A DNA stretch of 64,000 bases from Balneola sp. Its GTDB lineage: Bacteria; Bacteroidota; Rhodothermia; Balneolales; Balneolaceae. The stretch spans positions 130,314-194,313 of the forward strand of contig JAEPPZ010000004.1 in assembly GCA_017640785.1 (NCBI GenBank). Reading direction: 5' to 3'. Positions 37,457 to 46,509 of this stretch are shown piece after piece. Every line of letters starts with the position of its first letter. Positions within the stretch are counted from its first letter, which is position 1. Made by a program: the position numbers and the translations under genes. The notes under the pieces were generated by a model. That model was not told where the DNA came from. It saw only the letters and a program-made list of their open reading frames with translations, and did no database searches.

Positions 37457-38539
37457 TATCCTTTTTTCAGAAAGGTGGGATATTCTCTCATTATCTGTTG
37501 TCAAGTAAGAGCCCATTAAATCAGCAGTTAAACAAGAGTGAATTGGAAGTATTGTAATGATATCTCCTGGTTTTGTATCGTTAAAAAATTCATCTGTGCA
37601 TTTGATTATGCCATGCTCCTGTGATACAGACTTCAAAAAGCAGTTTTCAATTGGCTTTCCCCATTGTCCATTTAGATTTTGAACTACTTGACCAAAATAC
37701 GGTTCTCCGCTATCCAGGAGATCATAATCTTTAGAAAAGTGGACAGCGCCTCCATGAATTAACAATTCATTTCTGGATGGATATTTAGCAACTACGGGAC
37801 ATTTCATTGCAATGGTTATCTCATCAGGATCGCAGGAACCGATCTGTGTCTGAATCCAGTCATAAAAAACAAAATTACCCGGACTTAGCTCATCTATTGC
37901 TCCAAAATTTTTTAAAACAGAGCAGGAGGGAGTGTCTCCAAAACATATTGAGAGGTCGTATTTATTCTTTAATTGACTTAAACTGTTAATAATAGCCTTA
38001 GAGAATTGCTCTAGATCATTAGCTGACCTGCATTTATAAGAATGTCCTGCATGTGAATAAAAACCATGGAGTGTTAATTTCTTAGTATTATTTAGAGTTG
38101 AGATCAGCTTATCGATTTGCTCAGTATCATTAAAGTGAATTCCACTTCTTCCATATTCAGGATCTATTTCGATATAAACAGATACATTTGATGTTAAGCG
38201 CTTATCTAATTCTATCGCTGATTCAGAGTCAACCACCAATACTCTTAAATCTATTTTTGAAGCCAGAGCGTTAATCTCTTTTATATCAAGAATATTAAAA
38301 GGAAATGCTACAGTAATACTTTTCCATCCACCCGATGCAAAATATTTAGCCATTTTAAGAGAGGAGACCGTAATTCCGTCAATGGGAAATTCTCTAAACC
38401 AATTACCAATTTCCAAGGATTGATGTGTTTTAAAATGGGGGCGGAATTTTAAACCAAGGTTCGAAATTTTTGAAGACATTTTATTAATGTTTTCAAGGGT
38501 TTTGTTTCTGTCCAGAACCAGAGTAGGGGATGTAATCAC
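37454..38539 (-). CDS. D-threonine aldolase/D-serine dehydratase-like PLP enzyme
   Basis: 361 residues with an alanine-racemase-type TIM barrel and C-terminal beta domain. The PLP lysine is in FRPHFKTHQS. Further family blocks are EIDPEYGRSGIH, GFYSHAGHSY, TPSCSV and a late HSCLTADLMG, with His/Cys for the metal site of D-TA/DSD1 enzymes. It acts on D-amino acids, probably D-threonine or D-serine. Convergent with the TolB-amidohydrolase gene and divergent from the RimB-like gene. Confidence 0.82.
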   Translation of the reverse strand: MITSPTLVLDRNKTLENINKMSSKISNLGLKFRPHFKTHQSLEIGNWFREFPIDGITVSSLKMAKYFASGGWKSITVAFPFNILDIKEINALASKIDLRVLVVDSESAIELDKRLTSNVSVYIEIDPEYGRSGIHFNDTEQIDKLISTLNNTKKLTLHGFYSHAGHSYKCRSANDLEQFSKAIINSLSQLKNKYDLSICFGDTPSCSVLKNFGAIDELSPGNFVFYDWIQTQIGSCDPDEITIAMKCPVVAKYPSRNELLIHGGAVHFSKDYDLLDSGEPYFGQVVQNLNGQWGKPIENCFLKSVSQEHGIIKCTDEFFNDTKPGDIITILPIHSCLTADLMGSYLTTDNERISHLSEKRI

Positions 38540-38760
38540 TGAAAAAATTTAGGTTTAAGGATTGATTAAAAGATACAGCAAACCGGGGATGTATTTAAGT
38601 ATTTTTAAGAGATAGCGATAAATAAAAAACAGGTGCTCTGACCAAAAGGCTTTGTAAGGCATAATCATTTTAATCAATCCGGTAAAAATATATTGCAAAG
38701 GTTTAATAAAAAAGAGTTCAAAAAGTGAAGATCAATTGATAATGAGTTATCTTTATTGAA

Positions 38761-39204
38761 ATGAAGAAAACGAATAAAGAAATTATTGGCAGACTGGAAA
38801 TTGTAGATTTGCCAAAATGGGATATTAAAGAAATAGAAGCCAAAATTGATACAGGGGCTTATTCTTCAAGTTTACATTGCCATAATATTAAAGAATATGA
38901 GAAGAACGGTGCTAAATGGGTTAAATTTAACTTATTAGATCCTGAACATCCTTCATATAACGAACGCCTATTTTCTTTACCCGTATCAGACATTAGAGAA
39001 GTAAAAAGTTCCAACGGTCAAACTGAGTTACGTGTTTTTGTTAAAACTAAAATTATCTTCTTTAATAAAGAGCATGATATTGAATTATCTCTTACTAATC
39101 GTTCAGAAATGAAATACCCGATCTTAGTAGGGCGCAAGTTTTTAAAGAATAAATTTCTTGTAGATGTTTCTAAAAAAAATTTATCCGAAAAAGAGGAAAA
39201 CTAA
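38761..39204 (+). CDS. RimB-like retropepsin-fold protein (RimK-associated)
   Basis: 147 residues. The retropepsin-like motif KIDTGAYSSSLH carries the single DTG typical of the RimB/DUF785 ATP-dependent zinc protease group. A second hydrophobic half-site lies in YPILVGRKFLKNKFLVD. These proteins accompany RimK-type ATP-grasp ligases and are thought to process or remove the added amino acids. The next gene, 7 bp on, is exactly such a ligase, followed by an M14-like deacylase. Two other retropepsin-type candidates were sought; only the prophage one at 54706 is related in fold. Confidence 0.86.
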   Translation: MKKTNKEIIGRLEIVDLPKWDIKEIEAKIDTGAYSSSLHCHNIKEYEKNGAKWVKFNLLDPEHPSYNERLFSLPVSDIREVKSSNGQTELRVFVKTKIIFFNKEHDIELSLTNRSEMKYPILVGRKFLKNKFLVDVSKKNLSEKEEN

Positions 39205-39211
39205 ATAAAAT

Positions 39212-40135
39212 ATGAAAATAGGAATACTTTCCAGAAACGCTAATCTATACTCTACCAAAAGACTTGTTGAAGCAATAGAAACAAAAGGTCATGAAGCAAA
39301 GGTTATTGATCATCTAAAATGTGATATAGTTATTGAACAAGACAAGCCTACCATTTTTTATAAAGGAGAACAACTATCTGATCTGGATGCAGTTATCCCT
39401 CGAATTGGCGCGTCTGTGACTTTTTACGGTACAGCTGTGGTTCGTCAATTTGAAATGATGAATATCTTTAGCGCTGTTGAATCACAGGCTTTGGTACGCT
39501 CCAGAGATAAACTGAGAAGCTTACAAATTTTAGCTAAAGCCGGAGTCGGACTTCCGAAAACTGTATTTACAAACTACTCTAAAGAGGTTGATAAATTAAT
39601 TGATTCAGTAGGCGGTGCCCCTTTGATCGTTAAATTACTTGAAGGCACTCAAGGTTATGGAGTTGTGTTAGCTCCGACAAAAAAAGCAGCTCAGTCAATG
39701 ATAGAAGCATTTCATAGTATGAAAGCACGAGTGATTGTCCAGGAATTTATTAAAGAAAGTAAGGGTGCTGATATAAGAGTTTTTGTTGTAAATGGGAAAG
39801 TAGCAGGAGCAATGAAGCGCCAGGGAAAAGAAGGAGAGTTCAGGTCTAATTTACACCAAGGTGGATCCGGGAGCTTGATTAAATTGTCAAAAAAGGAGAG
39901 AGAAGCTGCTCTTACTGCCGCTCAGGCAATGGGATTGCCAATTGCTGGTGTTGACATGTTACAATCTGAAAGAGGACCTTTAATTTTAGAAGTAAATTCG
40001 TCACCTGGTTTGGAAGGTATTGAAAAATCAACGGGTAAAGACATCGCAGGCAATATTATCAAGTATGTTACAACAGCTGTAGAAGCTCAGAGAAATAACC
40101 CGTCAAAGCGACGTAAAATCAAAAGTAATGCCTAG
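39212..40135 (+). CDS. rimK: RimK-family ATP-grasp amino-acid ligase
   Basis: 307 residues. The RimK layout has an N-terminal pre-ATP-grasp region ([15 protein letters not shown]), [17 protein letters not shown], the ATP-grasp loop [31 protein letters not shown], and the metal site [13 protein letters not shown]. RimK adds glutamates to the C-terminus of ribosomal protein S6 in E. coli; related ligases modify other peptides or metabolites. The partner RimB-like protein upstream and the M14-like deacylase overlapping its 3' end argue for a cycle of addition and removal. Confidence 0.93.
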   Translation: MKIGILSRNANLYSTKRLVEAIETKGHEAKVIDHLKCDIVIEQDKPTIFYKGEQLSDLDAVIPRIGASVTFYGTAVVRQFEMMNIFSAVESQALVRSRDKLRSLQILAKAGVGLPKTVFTNYSKEVDKLIDSVGGAPLIVKLLEGTQGYGVVLAPTKKAAQSMIEAFHSMKARVIVQEFIKESKGADIRVFVVNGKVAGAMKRQGKEGEFRSNLHQGGSGSLIKLSKKEREAALTAAQAMGLPIAGVDMLQSERGPLILEVNSSPGLEGIEKSTGKDIAGNIIKYVTTAVEAQRNNPSKRRKIKSNA

Positions 40136-41072
40136 TAGCATCACAATAAATAAAGAAAAAATAAGGCCTGGCGAACACAAAATTATCAATTTTGATATTG
40201 CAAGTTTGCCAACCAGGACATCAATAAGCCTTCCGGTTCATGTTTACAGGTCAGAAATTGAAGGTCCTACGCTATTACTAACCGGAGGCTTACACGGTGA
40301 TGAGTTAAATGGCGTTGAGATTATAAGAAGGTTGATCGATTCAGGTGATGTAATACCTGATCGTGGAACAGTTATCGCGATTCCTATAGTTAATATCTAT
40401 GGTTTTATTCAAAATTCAAGAGGGCTTCCGGATGGAAAAGATATAAATCGTAGTTTTCCGGGCGTTAGAAAAGGAGGTTCGCTAGCAAAGCTTTTAGCCT
40501 ACACTATTATGAAAAATATAATCCCACATATAGATTGTGGTTTAGACTTTCATACCGGTGGTGCAAGTAGGTCTAATTATCCTCAGTTAAGAGTGGACTT
40601 ATCTAATGATAAAGCTCTTGAGCTTGCAAAAGCATTTCAACCGCCTTTAATAATTAACTCAAAGTTAATTCCAAAATCATTTAGAAGCGCTTCATTTCGA
40701 AAAGGTAAAAATATTTTAGTTTATGAGACCGGAGAATCATTAAGATTCGATGAGTTCGGTATTCAAGAAGCTTTAAATGGTACATTAAGACTTATGAATC
40801 ATTTAGGGATGGTAGACTTTAAAAAGGAGGGACATCCCACTGAAATTTATAGTTCATCCAGTTGGATTAGATCCAGTTATGCAGGCCTGTTTTCACCGTC
40901 CATAAAACTAGGAGAATCATTCAAGAAAAAACAGCCTCTTGGATATATTAATGGTGCATATGGTGAACTACACGCTAAGATTTTAGCTCCTAAAGAAGGT
41001 AGGGTTATTGGTTTAAATTATTGTCCTGTAGTAAATAAGGGCGATGCAATTATACATTATTCATATAATTAA
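40128..41072 (+). CDS. Succinylglutamate desuccinylase/aspartoacylase-like M14 metalloenzyme
   Basis: 314 residues. Zinc motif GLHGDELNG (His and Glu), a substrate Arg/Asn region [11 protein letters not shown], the third zinc His in DFHTGG, and a catalytic Glu in VYETGES. The C-terminal beta domain starts after YSSSSWIRS. Family members hydrolyse N-acyl amino acids or C-terminal residues. It overlaps the rimK stop by eight bases, so it is translationally coupled. A role in removing residues added by the ligase is inferred. Confidence 0.88.
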   Translation: MPSSITINKEKIRPGEHKIINFDIASLPTRTSISLPVHVYRSEIEGPTLLLTGGLHGDELNGVEIIRRLIDSGDVIPDRGTVIAIPIVNIYGFIQNSRGLPDGKDINRSFPGVRKGGSLAKLLAYTIMKNIIPHIDCGLDFHTGGASRSNYPQLRVDLSNDKALELAKAFQPPLIINSKLIPKSFRSASFRKGKNILVYETGESLRFDEFGIQEALNGTLRLMNHLGMVDFKKEGHPTEIYSSSSWIRSSYAGLFSPSIKLGESFKKKQPLGYINGAYGELHAKILAPKEGRVIGLNYCPVVNKGDAIIHYSYN

Positions 41073-41077
41073 AAGAA

Positions 41078-41425
41078 ATGGATTACGATTTATTATTTAC
41101 TGTAATTGACGATCAAAACTGGAAAGAAATTGCTTCTGAAGGAACCTTTCATCCAAAAAGTTTAGACGAACTTGGTTTTATCAAATGTATTGATGAGAAG
41201 GATCTAGAAAATTATGTAAACCTGGATATTCACAAAGAGAAGGACTTAATTTTAGTAGTAATTGACCCGCTAAGAGTAAAAAATTCCATAAAAACAGAAA
41301 AAGAAGGAGATTTTAAAATAATTAAACTGTTTGGAAGCCTAACCTTAGATGCTATAATAGATAAAATAGACCTTAAACCGTCCAAAAAAGGAGATTACAG
41401 CATTAAAATAAAGCACTACGATTAG
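41078..41425 (+). CDS. DUF952-like small protein
   Basis: 115 residues. It resembles DUF952: an N-terminal segment LFTVIDDQNWKEIASEGTF, GFIKCIDEKDLENYV (family GFIH-S), LILVVIDPLRV, then a Lys/Glu block and LFGSLTLDAIID (family LYG-L). DUF952 proteins have no secure function. It begins 6 bp after the M14-like gene, so it is the last member of the RimB-RimK-deacylase operon. Confidence 0.68.
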   Translation: MDYDLLFTVIDDQNWKEIASEGTFHPKSLDELGFIKCIDEKDLENYVNLDIHKEKDLILVVIDPLRVKNSIKTEKEGDFKIIKLFGSLTLDAIIDKIDLKPSKKGDYSIKIKHYD

Positions 41426-41510
41426 TGAATTAGATTTCTGTATTTGAGTTTTAATTCATCATTTCTTCATAATTCTATTTTAGTTTCAGATAAGAATTAA
41501 GGAGGTTCAG

Positions 41511-42188
41511 ATGAAAAATCACAGATCTACAAAATTCCGCAAAATCAATCTTAAGAAAAACTATTTTCTTTTTTTTGAGACTGGTTTAATACTTTCTCTT
41601 GGTATTCTGAATTTGTTGACCCGAATTGATATTTCTTCAAATGAAGCTATTAAAGCTAACTTCGAGGACGTTGAAGAGTTAGTTTTTTTAGAGAAAACAA
41701 TTCAAACTAAACAAGAGCTTAAAGTACCACCGCCCCCAAGACCTGTAGTTCCTATTGAAGTACCTAATGATGAAATCATTGAAGATGAAATTATTTTAAT
41801 GAGTTCAGAAATAGATTTCGAAGAGATTATAGTATTAGGACCACCACCTTTACCTCAAAATGAAAAAGAATTAGTAGAAGAAGAGGTTTTTGTAGTAGTT
41901 GAGCAACCACCAGTCTTAATTAATGGTCTTAGAGAACTTCAATCCAAAGTAATTTATCCTAAAGTAGCTGTGCAAGCAAACATAGAAGGAAGAGTAATAG
42001 TGCAGTTTGTAATTAACAAAGAAGGTGATGTTACACAACCGGTAGTATTACGTGGCATCGGTGGCGGTTGCGATGAGGAGGCATTAAGAGTAATAAAGCT
42101 TGCTAAATTCAGACCAGGCATGCAGCGCGGCAAACCCGTACCTGTAAAGTATACAATCCCAATTTTATTTAAAATGACTCAAAATTAA
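41511..42188 (+). CDS. TonB-family energy-transducing protein
   Basis: 225 residues. An N-terminal transmembrane helix (about 18-38), a proline-rich periplasmic spacer (VPPPPRPVVP, GPPPLPQ) and a TonB C-terminal domain (about 145-225: LQSKVIYPKVAVQANIEGRV, then the GGGCDEEALRVIKLAKFRPG block). It couples proton motive force to outer-membrane receptors. A very strong Shine-Dalgarno (AAGGAGG at 41499-41505) precedes the ATG, unusual for this lineage. ExbB/ExbD genes are not adjacent. Confidence 0.9.
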   Translation: MKNHRSTKFRKINLKKNYFLFFETGLILSLGILNLLTRIDISSNEAIKANFEDVEELVFLEKTIQTKQELKVPPPPRPVVPIEVPNDEIIEDEIILMSSEIDFEEIIVLGPPPLPQNEKELVEEEVFVVVEQPPVLINGLRELQSKVIYPKVAVQANIEGRVIVQFVINKEGDVTQPVVLRGIGGGCDEEALRVIKLAKFRPGMQRGKPVPVKYTIPILFKMTQN

Positions 42189-42190
42189 TG

Positions 42191-42544
42191 CTAAATCTTT
42201 TCAAGAGAACTTCTAAGATCATCTAAACTTACAGGTTTTACCAAATAATCGATATGTTCAGTAGAGTTAGCTCTTTCTCTGTTATAAGAATCCGAATTTC
42301 CGGTGATATAAATGACCTTAGATGTAGTATTGGTTTTTTGAAACTCCTTAGTGGCTTCAATTCCATCGATTTCGTCTTCTAGCATAATATCCATTAAAAC
42401 TAAATCGGGGACAAGCTCTTGAGCTTTAGCTATTGCATCGGATCCTTTAGCGTAGATTCCTACAACTTGATAATTCAATCTCTCAACCATCTTTGATAAC
42501 AGCAGTGATAATACTTTATCGTCTTCTATAATTAATACATTCAT
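42191..42544 (-). CDS. Stand-alone CheY-like response regulator
   Basis: 117 residues from the Met at 42544 (MNVLIIEDDK). Upstream in-frame codons give an unrelated hydrophobic tail and are not used. A single receiver domain has the acidic pair EDD, phospho-acceptor D52 (LVLMDIMLEDEIDG) and K103 (LVKP). There is no output domain, so it acts through protein contacts or a separate effector. Its 3' end faces the TonB gene. Its upstream side is where the prophage begins, so integration sits in or near its promoter. Confidence 0.9.
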   Translation of the reverse strand: MNVLIIEDDKVLSLLLSKMVERLNYQVVGIYAKGSDAIAKAQELVPDLVLMDIMLEDEIDGIEATKEFQKTNTTSKVIYITGNSDSYNRERANSTEHIDYLVKPVSLDDLRSSLEKI

Positions 42545-42858
42545 TAGAGTATCTTTATTAGTTATAAATATACAATGTTTGAAGCTAAGTAAATATTGAG
42601 AGACACATAGTTTAATAGAGGTCTCCAAAAAGCGGATTTTCTTTTATGTACCGCAAACAGTGTATAAACGCACATTTCAGGTTCGGATCAACAAAACTAA
42701 ATGGGCTTCTAAATTCAGCCGAAAATTACGGTAAACACTAAGAAAAAGACAGTTAGTTTTATACAATCTTAATTAGAGTCACTTAATTTTGTTAAATATA
42801 AGTACGACCTGATACTCGCCTTGGTCTTTTTTAAGCTATTAGCGTTTAAATATGAGCC
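42545..42858. other. Gap containing host-prophage left junction (not precisely resolved)
   Basis: 314 bp with no gene. It must hold both the host promoter of the response regulator and the left end of the Mu-like element. Mu-type ends begin TGT. Candidates are TGTACCGCAAACAG at 42647 and TGTATAAACGCAC at 42661. Two loosely similar subterminal segments with TTCAG followed by CGGA/CGAAA lie at 42674-42688 and 42713-42726. The 5-bp target duplication cannot be tested because the right end is outside the window. Confidence 0.45.
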
Positions 42859-43269
42859 TCACTTTTTGCTGATTTTGTCAATAAAAGCCTGATTATGCTC
42901 TTTTAGGATGGATTCTTGGAATTCTTTAATGATCTCCAATTTACGATCGTCGCTTAGATCGCTTTCTTTTAAGTGGTGGTAAGCTGCTATAATATTTATG
43001 TAGACAGGATCAGAAGCATTGTATTCCACTCCTAAATCGTTTACCTGATCTACCAGGTCTTTGATAAGCATTGGTCCTTTCCCGGTGTACAGCCAGTGCG
43101 CGTTGATCCCTAAATCAATGATCTTAAGCACAATATTATATCCCGGAGTCCTAGGATTGTCGTTCACGTAGTTATTAAAAGCTTGCGGACTCATGCCCAG
43201 GTCTTTAGCCATTTTAGACTTATTCCCCGAATAAAGCTCTTCTACGATGTTTTCTAGTCTCTCTCGCAT
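42859..43269 (-). CDS. Phage CI-like transcriptional repressor (no peptidase domain)
   Basis: 136 residues. The N-terminal helix-turn-helix domain (about 1-70: NKSKMAKDLGMSPQAFNNYV) ends with LGINAHWLYTGKGPML, the typical CI/XRE repressor sequence. The rest is helical and charged (residues 85-136), without the LexA-like S24 Ser/Lys protease, so RecA-driven self-cleavage is not expected. It lies at the left end on the minus strand, as c does in Mu, divergent from the early operon across three operator-like repeats (43288-43339). It probably maintains lysogeny. Confidence 0.85.
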   Translation of the reverse strand: MRERLENIVEELYSGNKSKMAKDLGMSPQAFNNYVNDNPRTPGYNIVLKIIDLGINAHWLYTGKGPMLIKDLVDQVNDLGVEYNASDPVYINIIAAYHHLKESDLSDDRKLEIIKEFQESILKEHNQAFIDKISKK

Positions 43270-43287
43270 TTTATTTTAATTAATTAC

Positions 43288-43347
43288 ACACATTGTATTG
43301 CTAATGTAAACAAATTGTCTTAATATTAATACAGATTGTTTAAATAA
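43288..43347. promoter_or_regulatory. Three operator-like repeats ACANATTGT at 22- and 21-bp spacing
   Basis: ACACATTGT (43288), ACAAATTGT (43310) and ACAGATTGT (43331), each followed by an AT-rich T/A pattern. They lie in the same orientation two helical turns apart between the divergent repressor and Ner-like genes. The placement is that of the early operator of a transposable phage. Binding by the CI-like or Ner-like protein is inferred. Confidence 0.65.
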
Positions 43348-43386
43348 GTTATCAAAATATACACAAACCCAATTTACTTATAAAAA

Positions 43387-43647
43387 ATGGAAGGAACTCA
43401 AGAAAATATAAAAATCGCTCTGGATGCAGTTGATCTTAATAAACTGAAGCCTCTTTTGAGATATGGAGATATAAAGAAAATAGCTGAAAAAACGGGATTC
43501 AGTCGTGGTTACATCCATAATTGCTTAAACCCGAGAAACCCGAGAGAGAACAGTAATGTAGTTAATGCTGCTATTGACCTGGTGGATGAACGTAATACAA
43601 AAAGTGTAAGCAAGCTTACTGCGGAATCCATCACTAAAAGTGCATAA
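43387..43647 (+). CDS. Ner/Cro-like early regulator
   Basis: 86 residues. A helix-turn-helix lies at about 28-52 (IKKIAEKTGFSRGYIHNCL), followed by a short charged tail. It is the first rightward gene, upstream of the transposase, the position of Ner in Mu. Ner turns down the repressor and early promoters. Sequence similarity to Mu Ner itself is not obvious, so the name is positional. Confidence 0.7.
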   Translation: MEGTQENIKIALDAVDLNKLKPLLRYGDIKKIAEKTGFSRGYIHNCLNPRNPRENSNVVNAAIDLVDERNTKSVSKLTAESITKSA

Positions 43648-43713
43648 CCGGATATACCTAAATAGCCCACTATTTAAGGTACATATCTCATTTGTTGATA
43701 AAAACTAATCTAA

Positions 43714-45816
43714 ATGACTAATAAAACTTCACATAACTTATTTTTGACCGTTAAAGAATTACGGTACAGAATTTCGCTTTCAGAGAGAGGGATTAGAAAG
43801 CTTGTTGATCGCGGAAATATCGGCGAAGACAATTTTGATTATAAAAAAGAGAAAAGCGCAGGCCGGCCGGAGTTGGTTATAAACCCGATGGCTTTACCGG
43901 AGAAATATAAGAACGAGTATCTGCGTAGTATTGAGAATGAACAGATCAACGAAACTGCAGGTACGCTACCGGATTGGGCGGAAGAAAAAGCTACTGCCAG
44001 GATAGCTGTTGTTCGATTGCTTAAGCAGGAGAAAGCGCAGTTTAAAAAAGAAGGCAAAACCATTGGAATGGTATATGATGAAGTTGCTGAGATCTACAAT
44101 ACCGGCCACATCCTGGAGAAGGCTTTTTCCATACTTGGTGATATCAGCGGTTACACTGTAAAGAATTGGGAAAAGCTGTACGACGATTGCCGCGCTACCG
44201 GTGGAAACATTCTGGAAGCAATGGCACCTAATTACGGCCATCGTAAAGGTGATTCTAAAATGAATCAAAATGAATGGTACAAGGACCTAATCTTAAAGCA
44301 ACTTCTTACACCAAACCGTTTAAATGTTACCCGCGCTGCCAAGATCGTGAACGCTGAGCTTAGGCTTCATAAAAAAGAAATTCCCTGCAGTATTAAAACC
44401 GTGCAGCGCTTTGTTAAGAAGTGGAAGAAAAACAATTACGATACATGGGTGTTGATGCGCGAAGGCCAGAAGGCGCTGAACGACAAAGTAATGCCTTACA
44501 TAGATCGAGACTGGAACCTGCTTAATGTTGGTGATGTGCTTATTGCCGATGGCCATGTACTTAATTTTGACGTGAAACATCCTGTTACCGGTAAAGCTCA
44601 CCGACCTACAATGATCTGCTTTTTAGATGGTAGATCTCGCTATCCGGTTGGTATCTCGATCATGCCGACGGAGAACACAGATAACATAAATGAGGCTTTA
44701 CTGGATGCGATCAATACACTTGGAAAGTTCCCACAGGCAGTGATCCTGGATAACGGCCGAGCATTTAAAGCAAAGCATTTTACTAAGTCACCTGATTTTT
44801 ATGATGCCGGTATTGCAGGGATCTATGAGAAGTACGGAATTCTTACCCATTTCACATTGCCATATCACGGACAAAGTAAGCCTGTAGAACCATTCTTTAA
44901 TCAATTTAATGAGCGCTTTAGTAAGCAGATGGCGACGTATCGCGGAGCTTCTATTGATACTAAAGTTCCACGGTTGATGCGTAACGAGAAGTTCCATCAA
45001 AAACTATACGGCGATGTAGTTGGCGACTGGTTGCCGACTATTTCGGAAGCTACAGATCTTATAAAAATTTGGGCGGAGAAAGCTTACGGACAAGAAGAGC
45101 ATTCAGGTTTAAAGAAGGGCGAAACTCCATTAAAAGTTCTATTAAACGGCAGGGGCGAAGGTGTTAAAGAGTCGCTACTAATTGACCTGATGCTTAAGAG
45201 TAAAGCTGTAACTCCACGCCGGGCACGATTTATAATTGAAGGCATTGTTTACAGTAATGAAGATGTACTAACAGGTGTTAATAAAGAATTATTAGTTAGG
45301 TATTCAAGAAATATACCACAAAAAGTATGGGTGTTTGATACAGATTCATCAAAAGGTAATGAGTTGATATGTATTGCTGAGGCAACACAAGCAGTTCATC
45401 CTTTAGAAAAGCTTACTGAAGCAAACGGTGAGTTTAATATGGGTATCCGCGACAGACTGGACCAGAGAAAACGACTTGAAAAACGTGCTCAAAAGTCCGC
45501 AAAAGCGTTGCTTGAAATGGACGGTACTACTCACGCCGGACATGGTATTCCTGAACATTTAAAAAATATTCCGGATGCGACTCCAAATCTACGCATCGAG
45601 GCGATTGAGTCGAAAGAAATTGAAGAAGAAAAAACAGATACACCTACCATTTTTGAACATGCTTACGAGCGGTTTGAGTACATCGCAGCACAAAAGAAAT
45701 TCGCGGATCTGAGCGAAGCTGATATTGATTTTCTAAGAGATTTTAAAACAACCGGAACGTACAGCAATCTATACAAAGAGCGCTATGCAGACCAAGTAAA
45801 TTCTATAATTAACTAA
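43714..45816 (+). CDS. MuA-type DDE transposase
   Basis: 700 residues with the MuA order. An N-terminal DNA-binding Mu HTH (about 8-70: TVKELRYRISLSERGIRKLV) and winged-helix repeats precede an rve/RNase H-fold core with the catalytic triad D279 (IADGH), D346 (ILDNGRA) and E392 (KPVEPFF). A Mu-transpos C beta-barrel and a C-terminal charged tail that should contact MuB follow. It cuts and joins the phage ends for integration and replicative transposition. All three acidic residues are present, so the enzyme is probably functional. It is followed by the MuB-like gene after 8 bp. Confidence 0.95.
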   Translation: MTNKTSHNLFLTVKELRYRISLSERGIRKLVDRGNIGEDNFDYKKEKSAGRPELVINPMALPEKYKNEYLRSIENEQINETAGTLPDWAEEKATARIAVVRLLKQEKAQFKKEGKTIGMVYDEVAEIYNTGHILEKAFSILGDISGYTVKNWEKLYDDCRATGGNILEAMAPNYGHRKGDSKMNQNEWYKDLILKQLLTPNRLNVTRAAKIVNAELRLHKKEIPCSIKTVQRFVKKWKKNNYDTWVLMREGQKALNDKVMPYIDRDWNLLNVGDVLIADGHVLNFDVKHPVTGKAHRPTMICFLDGRSRYPVGISIMPTENTDNINEALLDAINTLGKFPQAVILDNGRAFKAKHFTKSPDFYDAGIAGIYEKYGILTHFTLPYHGQSKPVEPFFNQFNERFSKQMATYRGASIDTKVPRLMRNEKFHQKLYGDVVGDWLPTISEATDLIKIWAEKAYGQEEHSGLKKGETPLKVLLNGRGEGVKESLLIDLMLKSKAVTPRRARFIIEGIVYSNEDVLTGVNKELLVRYSRNIPQKVWVFDTDSSKGNELICIAEATQAVHPLEKLTEANGEFNMGIRDRLDQRKRLEKRAQKSAKALLEMDGTTHAGHGIPEHLKNIPDATPNLRIEAIESKEIEEEKTDTPTIFEHAYERFEYIAAQKKFADLSEADIDFLRDFKTTGTYSNLYKERYADQVNSIIN

Positions 45817-45824
45817 GAGACAGC

Positions 45825-46505
45825 ATGAAAAATAAATTCGTTAATACCAGGAATGTAAAGTCAATGTTTGCACTGGCTGATCTACTGGAAAGTTCAGAAG
45901 AAAAAACGCCCGGATTAGGATTGTATTACGGCGATCCCGGACTCGGAAAAACAGAAGCAGCGCAACATCTTTGCATTAAAAAGCCGAACTACATTTATAT
46001 ACGAGCAAAGACAGCCTGGACCATTCGATGGATGCTTAATGATTTGCTATTAGAACTGAACGAGCAAGCTGCGGGGCGAACTGAACGAGCTTATGAAAGG
46101 CTTAGAGATACTTTGCTTAAAGATCGCCGCCCTATTGTTATTGATGAAGTGGATCACATGCTGCACGACAGTAAGGTTATTGAGACGATGCGAGATATTT
46201 ACGATGAAACCGGCAATCCGTTTTTGTTGATCGGTATGCAGGATGCCGAGCGTAAGTTGAAGCGTTTTCCTCACTTGTATAGTCGCTTCGCTGATGTATA
46301 TAAAGCAAAGCCTATATCAGCAGATGAAATTCAGGATATCGCTGATCAATTATGTGATTACCCGTTGGAGCAGCAATCCGCACAGCTACTTTTTGAGCGT
46401 ACGAACGGAGAGTTCAGAAAGATAATGCGATGGCTAAAAGTGCTTGAAAGAAAAGCCCACACTAACAGCTTGAAAGCTATAACACCGGCTTTAATTAAAG
46501 GATAA
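45825..46505 (+). CDS. MuB-type AAA+ target-capture ATPase
   Basis: 226 residues. Walker A GDPGLGKT (36-43), Walker B IVIDEVDH (104-111), a sensor region GNPFLLIGMQ and an arginine-containing SRF motif; AAA_22/ExeA-like. It lacks the N-terminal HTH seen in Mu B, beginning directly with the ATPase domain, like shorter MuB relatives. It binds target DNA with ATP and stimulates MuA. A target-immunity role is inferred from the family. Confidence 0.9.
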   Translation: MKNKFVNTRNVKSMFALADLLESSEEKTPGLGLYYGDPGLGKTEAAQHLCIKKPNYIYIRAKTAWTIRWMLNDLLLELNEQAAGRTERAYERLRDTLLKDRRPIVIDEVDHMLHDSKVIETMRDIYDETGNPFLLIGMQDAERKLKRFPHLYSRFADVYKAKPISADEIQDIADQLCDYPLEQQSAQLLFERTNGEFRKIMRWLKVLERKAHTNSLKAITPALIKG

Positions 46506-46509
46506 TACA

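Noticed and set aside
38761-39204. Retroviral-type protease or retroelement at the RimB-like gene
   Set aside because: DTG motif and neighbours (RimK ligase, deacylase) fit the RimK-associated family; no reverse transcriptase is nearby.
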